Source: Gammaproteobacteria bacterium RIFCSPHIGHO2_02_FULL_42_13 (lineage in GTDB: Bacteria; Pseudomonadota; Gammaproteobacteria; UBA12402). Taken from it: DNA of 5,711 nt. Made by a program: the position numbers and the translations under genes. Under the pieces are notes generated by a model, which searched no databases, was not told the DNA's origin, and worked only from the letters and a program-made list of their open reading frames with translations. The stretch is taken from contig MGXQ01000040.1 of NCBI GenBank assembly GCA_001801405.1, positions 33,669-39,379 on the forward strand, in the 5' to 3' direction. Shown here piece by piece: positions 1 through 5,526 of the stretch; the stretch's first letter is position 1, and each line of letters begins with the position of its first letter.

Positions 1-1010
1 GCCGCAGCCGCCGTTTCCGCTCCCGTACGTACAAACGCATCATCAGGCAACCCTTCGCGTCGCGCATCTACAGGCTTATAACCGCCGCTCATACGTTCTC
101 TGCACGATCCAAAGAAACCGCCAATCGCTTGACCGGCACGATATATGCGCCCGGGTGCTTTAACGATAGCATCGCGCTCTGGCCCCAAAGCCATACCAAT
201 ACCAAATAATGCCGTGACCCATCTTATGTCATCAAACATCGTCGTCTTCTCCCACGCCGGATTTTTAGCGGCTGGGATTAATACTGCACCTAATGTACCC
301 GTTGTTACTCCCTGGATCAACACACCCAACCAATTAAATAATATCTCCACTGCATTTTGATCCTCTGCCATCCATGCTGTTTTTGCACGTCCATAGGTAA
401 CACCCGTTAAGGCAATCGTAAATAAGACGCCATTCGCCGGCATCAATTGTTGTTGATACATTGATCCAACCATTGCGATTAATGCGGCTGCTGACCCACC
501 TAAACGCAAGGACGCATCGATCATCCATTTTGCTATGCTCGGCTCTAAAGGTGTTCCGGCTGCTTGCATTAACTCTGCCACTAACCTCTTTGTATCAGCC
601 TGTGATAATCTTACCCTCTCGCCGTCATGTTGTACGGTCTCGGCATATTGACTGCGTGTCTCCATTTCTTGCCCAGCAGCGCCACTTGCCAATATATCTC
701 GATCTCCTTCTCCTTTTCCTTTCCTTTCGTGTTGTAGTATCTCATCTAATTTTTGTCGCAATCCTGCTTTATCCGGCGCCATTTCAGCGCGCAACGCACC
801 CAATTGAAATAAAAGCTGTAATGCGGTCGTAATAGTCAGTGGAAGAAACCCACCCTCTTTAGGCAACCAGGGCGCTATATATTGATCTGGATTATTAATG
901 ATTCTATCCAACCATTCTTCTTTACAAAACATAATTAAAGTGGCTAATAACACATAGCCATCTACTCGGCCAACAATCTTCGCCCATTTCTTCATTGTTT
1001 TTGGATTCAT
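1..1010 (-). CDS. Unidentified multi-pass membrane protein, partial (C-terminus beyond left edge)
   Basis: An open frame with no stop runs from the ATG at 1010 to the window edge, giving 336 complete codons. The start is backed by AAAAGGA about nine bases upstream, and no earlier in-frame ATG precedes it usefully. The protein begins MNPKTMKKWAKIVGRVDGY. By eye, hydrophobic stretches lie near residues 18-28 (short), 55-73, 169-185, 193-207, 223-246 and 264-277. A hydrophilic, charged segment at about 74-165 separates the first two from the rest and includes a Lys/Gly/Glu-rich run at 95-105 encoded by a pure purine tract. The last visible part (about 279-336) is basic and soluble. I recognise no family and assign no function. 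Seven of 21 arginines use AGA/AGG, against 1 of 25 in xseA, suggesting a different history from its neighbour. It is divergent from xseA, where E. coli has guaB, but it is not GuaB. A PmrA-like box lies 58 bases upstream of the start. A secreted effector or a PmrA-regulated envelope protein is possible. The reading frame is well supported; the role is unknown. Confidence 0.82.
   Translation of the reverse strand, partial: MNPKTMKKWAKIVGRVDGYVLLATLIMFCKEEWLDRIINNPDQYIAPWLPKEGGFLPLTITTALQLLFQLGALRAEMAPDKAGLRQKLDEILQHERKGKGEGDRDILASGAAGQEMETRSQYAETVQHDGERVRLSQADTKRLVAELMQAAGTPLEPSIAKWMIDASLRLGGSAAALIAMVGSMYQQQLMPANGVLFTIALTGVTYGRAKTAWMAEDQNAVEILFNWLGVLIQGVTTGTLGAVLIPAAKNPAWEKTTMFDDIRWVTALFGIGMALGPERDAIVKAPGRIYRAGQAIGGFFGSCRERMSGGYKPVDARREGLPDDAFVRTGAETAAA
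703..728. repeat. 26-nt uninterrupted pyrimidine (plus) / purine (minus) tract
   Basis: The plus strand is pure C/T from 703 to 728, with CCTT-like units repeated. On the coding (minus) strand this gives codons 95-102 and part of 103 of the membrane protein, a Lys/Gly/Glu-rich linker. It contains several Shine-Dalgarno-like AAGGAG and AGGAG words. Low complexity is seen directly; any regulatory, slippage or internal-start role is inference. Confidence 0.6.
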
Positions 1011-1068
1011 ATCATTTATTCCTTTTATTAACAAAATTAACGCAAACGGAATGCAAAGGTATCAGACA

Positions 1069-1088
1069 AATATTAAGGAAACATTAAG
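1069..1088 (-). promoter_or_regulatory. PmrA-type response-regulator box (tandem CTTAAT, 11-bp period)
   Basis: Read on the minus strand the site is CTTAATGTT-TC-CTTAATATT, two nearly identical nine-base units with two bases between them. This equals CTTAAT-N5-CTTAAT, the known PmrA box form in enteric bacteria, and closely matches the cTTAATatT-N2-cTTAATatT element known upstream of icm/dot and effector genes in Legionella and Coxiella. The 11-bp period suits a response-regulator dimer on one DNA face. It points at the membrane protein gene, 58 bases before its ATG. No convincing -10 hexamer is visible about 17 bases downstream, which weakens the call. The match is seen; binding by PmrA is inferred. 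Confidence 0.6.
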
Positions 1089-1102
1089 AAATTTAAGATT
1101 TA

Positions 1103-1130
1103 TTATTTATTTTTATTGATCGGTTAAAAT
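1103..1130 (+). promoter_or_regulatory. Weak candidate sigma-70 promoter for xseA
   Basis: TAAAAT at 1125-1130 matches the -10 consensus at five of six bases and lies in the AT-rich core of the divergent region. The -35 equivalent about 16 bases upstream (TTATTT at 1103-1108) is poor. Transcription would begin near 1137 and leave a leader of roughly 55 bases before xseA. In DNA this AT-rich such a match can arise by chance. Confidence 0.22.
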
Positions 1131-1144
1131 AAATACAAATTTTC

Positions 1145-1176
1145 ATTCCAGAATCGCGATGACGATATTCAGAATA
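1145..1176. repeat. Two near-palindromes (ATTC-N1/2-GAAT) ahead of xseA
   Basis: ATTCCAGAAT at 1145-1154 and TATTCAGAATA at 1166-1176 are each dyad-symmetric around one or two central bases. Their centres lie about 21-22 bases apart, close to two turns of DNA. They sit between the candidate xseA promoter and the xseA start, where an operator could act. I recognise no regulator with this target; chance is a serious alternative. Confidence 0.25.
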
Positions 1177-1192
1177 CAATGTATGATGCGTC

Positions 1193-2404
1193 ATGATTAA
1201 TTTACAAAATATACCACAAGATGAACATATTTTTACCATCGCAGAATTTACGCGCATGGTGCGAAGTTTATTGGAAACGCATTTTTCGACTGTCTGGATT
1301 GAAGGTGAAATCTCTAACTTTGTTTGTCCAAGGTCGGGGCATTGGTATTTTTCACTCAAAGATGAAACTGCACAAATCCGCTGCGCCATGTTTCAATCCA
1401 GCAATCAACGCATTAAATTTCAACCCGAAGATGGTATGCATGTGCTCGTACGCGCTAAAACAACACTGTACGAAGCACGTGGGGATTTTCAATTGGTCGT
1501 GAGCCACATAGAAGAAATGGGCATCGGCGCATTACAGCGCGCGTTCGAACAACTCAAACAAAAACTCGAAAAAGCAGGTCTCTTTGATGAAAAACACAAA
1601 AAACCTATTCCGGCGTTTCCACATTGTGTAGGCGTCATCACATCATCGACAGGTGCGGCGATTCGCGATATTTTGCATGTATTTAAACGCCGGTTTCCTG
1701 CATTACCGATTATTATTTATCCGACATTGGTGCAAGGTGACTTGGCCGCGCAACAAATCGTTAAAGCGATTGAAATCGCCAACGATCGCAACGAATGCGA
1801 TGTGTTATTATTATCGCGCGGCGGCGGTTCACTCGAAGATTTATGGCCATTTAACGAAGAAATCGTTGCACATGCTATTTTTAATAGTCGAATCCCAGTC
1901 GTCTCGGGCATTGGTCATGAAATCGATTTTACCATCGCCGATTTTGTTGCCGATTTGCGCGCACCTACGCCATCAGCTGCCGCTGAAATGATAAGTCCCA
2001 ATCAAATTGAAATTCTCGATCAATTAGAAAAACATCAACATTATCTCGTGCGTGCATTAACGCAACGACTCGAACAATTAAAATTATCATTCGCCGGATT
2101 AAAAAAACGCTTAACGCAATGTCATCCCATCGTACAAATTGAACAACAAACACAACGCTGCGATCAACTCGAACAACGCTTGGTACGTGCGCAAAAAAAT
2201 CAATTCGAACGCTATCAACATCGATTACAATTGCTCTCGCGCGCGTTAAATGCCGTGAATCCATTGGCAACGCTTGACCGCGGATTTGCCATCGTCACTC
2301 ATCAATCAAACAAAGTCATTACCGATGAAAAACAAGTTCAAGCAGGCGAAATAATCACGACGCAATTGGCGAAGGGGAAAATTAAAAGCGTAGTAGAAAA
2401 ATAA
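1193..2404 (+). CDS. xseA: Exodeoxyribonuclease VII large subunit
   Basis: XseA is the catalytic subunit of exonuclease VII, which with several copies of small XseB degrades single-stranded DNA from both ends to oligonucleotides in the cytoplasm, serving repair and recombination. The 403-residue product has an N-terminal OB-fold nucleic-acid binding domain (about 12-108, with the WIEGEISNF and SGHWYFSLKD signatures). The catalytic core follows, with TSSTGAAIRDILH (151-162), SRGGGSLEDLW (208-218), GHEID (241-245) and APTPSAAAE (257-265). Residues D159, R209, H242 and D245 correspond to E. coli catalytic-site D155, R205, H238 and D241 at a constant offset of four. A Gln/Leu-rich helical region (about 270-350), probably coiled coil, precedes the conserved NPLATLDRGFAIV end (356-368). 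It is about 50 residues shorter than E. coli XseA (456), apparently in the coiled-coil part and tail. The ATG at 1193 is the first in frame after an upstream TGA; no clear Shine-Dalgarno is seen. xseB is not in the window. Confidence 0.97.
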   Translation: MINLQNIPQDEHIFTIAEFTRMVRSLLETHFSTVWIEGEISNFVCPRSGHWYFSLKDETAQIRCAMFQSSNQRIKFQPEDGMHVLVRAKTTLYEARGDFQLVVSHIEEMGIGALQRAFEQLKQKLEKAGLFDEKHKKPIPAFPHCVGVITSSTGAAIRDILHVFKRRFPALPIIIYPTLVQGDLAAQQIVKAIEIANDRNECDVLLLSRGGGSLEDLWPFNEEIVAHAIFNSRIPVVSGIGHEIDFTIADFVADLRAPTPSAAAEMISPNQIEILDQLEKHQHYLVRALTQRLEQLKLSFAGLKKRLTQCHPIVQIEQQTQRCDQLEQRLVRAQKNQFERYQHRLQLLSRALNAVNPLATLDRGFAIVTHQSNKVITDEKQVQAGEIITTQLAKGKIKSVVEK

Positions 2405-2447
2405 CTAATGATACGGATTTTCACTGTTGCGCAATTCAATCCGTATC
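2397..2447 (-). terminator. Candidate terminator of the hisS-yfgM-bamB-der operon, inside the end of der
   Basis: GATACGGATT (2410-2419) and AATCCGTATC (2438-2447) form a perfect 10-bp inverted repeat with an 18-base loop. On the minus strand the stem is followed by ATTAG and then TTATTTTT (2404-2397), a U-rich run in the transcript. The stem therefore uses the last codons of der, and the U-run comes from the complement of the xseA 3' end. The 18-base loop and 5-base gap before the U-run are unlike a textbook intrinsic terminator. On the plus strand no U-run follows, so for xseA it may only protect the mRNA 3' end. Confidence 0.42.
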
Positions 2448-3724
2448 GGCGTTCCAACCAAGCGCAATGCCTTGCGATAGAAGTTTGACAAATAGCGTTT
2501 ATACGCGCTCGGCAATTGTTCGACTTGATTACCATGAATAACAATAATCGGCGGATTTTTTCCGCCTGCATGGGCATAACGCAACTTAACGCGGCGACCA
2601 CCGACTAAGGGCGGCTGATGTTGCGCAACCGCTTTTTCTAAAATACGGTTTAAGAGCGGCGTTTTTAACTCTTTGATGGCGCTGTGATGGGCTTGTATAA
2701 TCGAACGAAATAACGATTTTACGCCACGTTTTTGTTTCGCTGAAATAAAATGCCATTGGGCATAATCCAAAAACGTTAAACGTCGATCCAGTTCACGCTC
2801 GATCCACTCTTTTTCATTATTCGACACTGCATCCCATTTATTAACAACCACGACCAATGCTTTACCACTGTTTAACACTAATCCTAACAATTTCAAATCC
2901 TGCTCGCTAATATTTTCTTTTGCATCAATTAAGAAGAGCACGACATTGGATAATTCGATCGCCTGCAATGTTTTCACGACTGAAAATTTTTCTATTTTGT
3001 CAACAATGCTATGACGGCGCCGAACACCGGCCGTGTCAATCAATGTATATCGCTGACCACGATAGTCGAAGGGAACGAAAATACTATCGCGCGTCGTCCC
3101 CGGCTCATCAAATACCATTAAGCGCTCTTCGCCCAATATACTATTAATTAAAGTTGATTTGCCCACATTGGGTTTGCCCACAACAGCCACTTTTATTCCC
3201 TGATCACGCATCACATCGGCTGACGCTTCTGCGTTTGGAAATAAATCGGCACTTTGCGCCAGTAAATCGTTAATACCTGAATTCTGAGCGGCCGCAATCG
3301 CAATCACTGACGAAAAGCCCAAGCGATAAAAATCGGCTAATGCAATATCCTCGTCCAATCCATCTGTTTTATTTATCACTAAAAAAACAGATTTATTTCG
3401 TGCGCGCAATTTTTTTGCAAGCACCTCATCGACCGGCGTAAGTCCATCTTTTGCATCCGCGACAAACCAAATAACATCGGCCTCTTCAATGGCCACTTGA
3501 ACTTGTGCATGCATGCGTTTATCAATCGCAGTTTGCTCCTCGCCCAATCCGCCCGTATCCACAATGACAAAGGCACGATTCTGATAAGAGGCATAACCAT
3601 ATTGTCGATCGCGCGTCAAACCTGGACTGTCTGCAACAATCGCATCGCGTGTTTTGGTCACACAATTGAATAATGTCGATTTGCCAACATTCGGCCGACC
3701 GATGATGGCGATGACGGGAATCAT
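2405..3724 (-). CDS. der: Ribosome biogenesis GTPase Der (EngA), tandem GTPase domains
   Basis: Der is an essential cytoplasmic GTPase that helps mature the 50S ribosomal subunit, and it is unusual in having two G domains in a row. The 439-residue protein shows both complete. GD1 has the P-loop GRPNVGKST (9-17), switch T37 in LTRDR, DTGG (56-59) and NKTD (118-121). GD2 has GKPNVGKST (183-191), GTTRD (209-213), DTAG (230-233), NKWD (295-298) and SAK (328-330). A C-terminal KH-like RNA-binding domain (about 345-439) carries the conserved RYAHAGGKNPP segment. E. coli Der is 490 residues, so linker or tail length is reduced, with no motif lost. The ATG overlaps the bamB stop as TAATG and has only a weak AAAAG upstream, pointing to translational coupling. 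The gene ends directly against the xseA stop, tail to tail. Identity is secure. Confidence 0.98.
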   Translation of the reverse strand: MIPVIAIIGRPNVGKSTLFNCVTKTRDAIVADSPGLTRDRQYGYASYQNRAFVIVDTGGLGEEQTAIDKRMHAQVQVAIEEADVIWFVADAKDGLTPVDEVLAKKLRARNKSVFLVINKTDGLDEDIALADFYRLGFSSVIAIAAAQNSGINDLLAQSADLFPNAEASADVMRDQGIKVAVVGKPNVGKSTLINSILGEERLMVFDEPGTTRDSIFVPFDYRGQRYTLIDTAGVRRRHSIVDKIEKFSVVKTLQAIELSNVVLFLIDAKENISEQDLKLLGLVLNSGKALVVVVNKWDAVSNNEKEWIERELDRRLTFLDYAQWHFISAKQKRGVKSLFRSIIQAHHSAIKELKTPLLNRILEKAVAQHQPPLVGGRRVKLRYAHAGGKNPPIIVIHGNQVEQLPSAYKRYLSNFYRKALRLVGTPIRIELRNSENPYH

Positions 3725-4872
3725 TACTTTTGCACCACTCGAAACGCATATAAATTGCCGCCGGTTGTGTAGGCATATAATGTGTTTCCAGCCGCCACCG
3801 GTGGCGCAATTAAACCCGACTCATCGACCAAACTTCTCGCAACAAATTTGCCGGTGCTCTTCGACATCCAATGTAAATAACCTTCCGAATCACCCACAAC
3901 AACATAATCACCCAATATAGCCGGTTCAGTAATTTTACGACCCAATAAAGATTTTTGACGCCACGCAACGACGCCATCATCATTATTAAATCCCCACACA
4001 TAACTTTTTGCATCGGATAAATATAAACGACTATAATCGGCAGCAATCCCCGCATAAGAAGAAATGGTATGACGCCAAATTAAACGACCTGTTTTTAAAT
4101 CTAGCGCAGCAATATAACCTTGATAAGTCGCCACATAAACGATGCCATTGATCACAACTGGATTCACATCAATATCAACCATGCGCTCAACATCTGTTGA
4201 CCCCTGCGGATCGGCAATTGACTGTAACCAAAGTAATTTTCCACTCTTAAAATTAAATGCACCCAATTTACCATTTGCAAAACCCGCAATAACAGTGCTG
4301 CCGGCGACTTCGGGTTGACCGGATGCGTGTAAAATTAATGACGGAACAGTTTGCTGAAAACGCCATAATTGTCGACCATCGGATGCCGACAATGCCGTCA
4401 ACGATCCATCAATACTTTTAACTAACACGGTGCCTTTGAATGACGTTGGCTTACTTAAAATTTCGCTGGCCACCGGTGTTTGCCATAATATCTCACCCGT
4501 TGATTGATTTAATGCCGCAACACCTCCCTCGCCTGTCGCCACAAACACTTTCCCATCATCCACGCTCGGACCGCTCGTCAATGAGTTCGCCACATTAGTT
4601 TTCCAAAGCGTTTTGCCCGTCTGCGTATCCATCGAATATAAATCACCATCGGATGAAGCAACAAACACCGACTGTCCAGACACGACCGGCGTTAAGCGTA
4701 AGTAATCTTTACTGGATCCATTGCCTGCTGACACTAACCATAATTGCTGGACATCCAAGGTTGGCGTAAAATTAACTAAAGGCGATGGCGGCAAGGTATT
4801 GTCTTTGCTCGCGCAAGCCGCTAAAAAAATTATAAAAAATATGACGCTCATTCGATACAAAACTTTTTTCAT
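3724..4872 (-). CDS. bamB: Outer membrane protein assembly factor BamB (lipoprotein)
   Basis: BamB is an outer-membrane lipoprotein on the periplasmic side of the BAM complex; it binds BamA and aids insertion of beta-barrel proteins. The 382-residue product (E. coli 392) starts with a lipoprotein signal: basic MKK, a hydrophobic core, and lipobox LAAC with lipidated Cys20. Ala21 at +2 is not aspartate, which favours Lol sorting to the outer membrane. The rest is a PQQ-type beta-propeller, with repeat signatures ending near residues 90, 130, 170, 215, 266 and 304 (forms of TGxxLW) and a degenerate TGKFVA at 340-345. The stretch RMVDIDVNPVVINGIVYVA (230-248) resembles the E. coli region containing the BamA-contacting loop. 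A TTG at 4884 would extend the frame by four codons, but the Shine-Dalgarno GGAGAGG lies within that extension, so ATG 4872 is chosen. The gene follows yfgM by 13 bases and overlaps der by one. Confidence 0.96.
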   Translation of the reverse strand: MKKVLYRMSVIFFIIFLAACASKDNTLPPSPLVNFTPTLDVQQLWLVSAGNGSSKDYLRLTPVVSGQSVFVASSDGDLYSMDTQTGKTLWKTNVANSLTSGPSVDDGKVFVATGEGGVAALNQSTGEILWQTPVASEILSKPTSFKGTVLVKSIDGSLTALSASDGRQLWRFQQTVPSLILHASGQPEVAGSTVIAGFANGKLGAFNFKSGKLLWLQSIADPQGSTDVERMVDIDVNPVVINGIVYVATYQGYIAALDLKTGRLIWRHTISSYAGIAADYSRLYLSDAKSYVWGFNNDDGVVAWRQKSLLGRKITEPAILGDYVVVGDSEGYLHWMSKSTGKFVARSLVDESGLIAPPVAAGNTLYAYTTGGNLYAFRVVQK

Positions 4873-4875
4873 TAT

Positions 4876-4882
4876 CCTCTCC
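4876..4882 (-). promoter_or_regulatory. Ribosome binding site deciding the bamB start
   Basis: GGAGAGG on the minus strand ends three bases before ATG 4872, and its GGAG core is six bases away, good spacing for initiation there. It overlaps the alternative TTG start at 4884, which is therefore unlikely to be used and would put extra acidic residue E ahead of the signal peptide. Confidence 0.75.
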
Positions 4883-4885
4883 AAT

Positions 4886-5515
4886 TTAATTGGGCAAATT
4901 ATACAATGCCATTTTAGCTAAATCATATATGCCAGATGACGCCGGCAAATGATCAACCGCCTCTTGATACGCTTGACGTGCCTGATCAGTCTGGTTCAAT
5001 TTTAAATAAGCATCGCCGCGCACTTTTGCAGTCAACCCGATAAATTCGGGGCTCTTAACAGATTTTAATAATTTTATAGCATCATCCGACTTCGTTTGTT
5101 CAACATAAATTCTGGCCAAACGAATGCGCGCTAAATCACGAAACGTTTTAGTATTTCCATGTACGATAATCCATTGTAATCGTTTAACCGCTTCATCTAA
5201 TTTATTGCTTTCAACGGCATTCTGCGCCAACACAAACGCAGACAAACTTGCATACGGTGTCGATTTAAATTTTTTAATCAGTTTTTTCGCCTGCGCAATC
5301 GCTGCCGATGTTTGCCCATTTAACAAATCGCCCATCGTCTGTTCATAAACAATAGCGGCATGTTCCGCTCGCGTTGTTTTGTAATTATTATAAAATCGCC
5401 AAGCAAAACTGATCGAAAGCGCGATAAGCGCTCCCAATACGATCGCAAAACCATACTCTTTCCAGAGTCTTTTGAGCTGCTCAATCTGTTGCTCTTCTGT
5501 TAGATTTTCGTCCAC
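4886..5515 (-). CDS. yfgM: YfgM family periplasmic ancillary chaperone, membrane-anchored, TPR-like
   Basis: YfgM in E. coli is an inner-membrane protein with a periplasmic TPR domain that associates with PpiD and the Sec translocon and helps envelope proteins pass from translocon to periplasmic chaperones. The 209-residue product (E. coli 206) has a short acidic, Glu/Gln-rich cytoplasmic N-terminus, one membrane helix at about 23-39 followed by WRFYNNYK, and a helical periplasmic domain. That domain has TPR-like helix pairs, clearest at LARIRLARIYVEQTKSDDA and VRGDAYLKLNQTDQARQAY (about 170-190). The RLARIYVEQ and RGDAYL motifs match the E. coli protein. Translation starts at GTG 5515, nine bases after the hisS stop. 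AGAGG at 5522-5526, overlapping that stop, sits six bases upstream, and no in-frame ATG competes. It lies just upstream of bamB, consistent with a shared envelope-assembly role. Confidence 0.93.
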   Translation of the reverse strand: MDENLTEEQQIEQLKRLWKEYGFAIVLGALIALSISFAWRFYNNYKTTRAEHAAIVYEQTMGDLLNGQTSAAIAQAKKLIKKFKSTPYASLSAFVLAQNAVESNKLDEAVKRLQWIIVHGNTKTFRDLARIRLARIYVEQTKSDDAIKLLKSVKSPEFIGLTAKVRGDAYLKLNQTDQARQAYQEAVDHLPASSGIYDLAKMALYNLPN

Positions 5516-5521
5516 AATACA

Positions 5522-5526
5522 CCTCT
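5522..5526 (-). promoter_or_regulatory. Ribosome binding site for the yfgM GTG start
   Basis: AGAGG on the minus strand overlaps the hisS TAG stop and lies six bases before GTG 5515. It supports the non-ATG start and suggests that ribosomes ending hisS can help start yfgM. Confidence 0.65.

Larger units (their letters stand above)
1011..1192. other. Divergent intergenic region between the membrane protein gene and xseA
   Basis: This 182-base stretch is the only sizeable non-coding DNA in the window. It is strongly AT-rich around 1071-1145 and carries the PmrA-like box, a weak xseA promoter candidate and two near-palindromes. I see no tRNA, hairpin with a U-run, or riboswitch-like structure in it. 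Confidence 0.7.

Noticed and set aside
145..832. Plus-strand open frames at 145-360 and 461-832 and a minus frame at 334-528
   Set aside because: They lie wholly within the long minus-strand membrane protein frame that is open from 1010 to the left edge and has a good ribosome binding site and start. Their products resemble no family and have shadow-like composition.
1028..1040. TTAA-N5-TTAA dyad between the PmrA-like box and the membrane protein start
   Set aside because: Only four bases per arm in AT-rich DNA; expected by chance.
1093..1389. Minus-strand 98-residue frame over the xseA start and promoter region
   Set aside because: It is antisense to the conserved XseA OB-fold, spans AT-rich intergenic DNA and has a composition typical of noncoding translation.
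1653..2270. Alternative-frame open stretches within xseA
   Set aside because: xseA is unambiguous across the whole stretch; the products are rich in Cys, His, Arg or Met and look like frame shadows.
2920..3920. Plus-strand and offset minus-strand open frames across der and the start of the bamB 3' end
   Set aside because: They overlap complete, motif-bearing Der and BamB coding sequence and show no start signals.
4873..4884. TTG 4884 as the bamB start
   Set aside because: The extra codons consist of the Shine-Dalgarno sequence of ATG 4872, and the signal peptide begins naturally with MKK at 4872.
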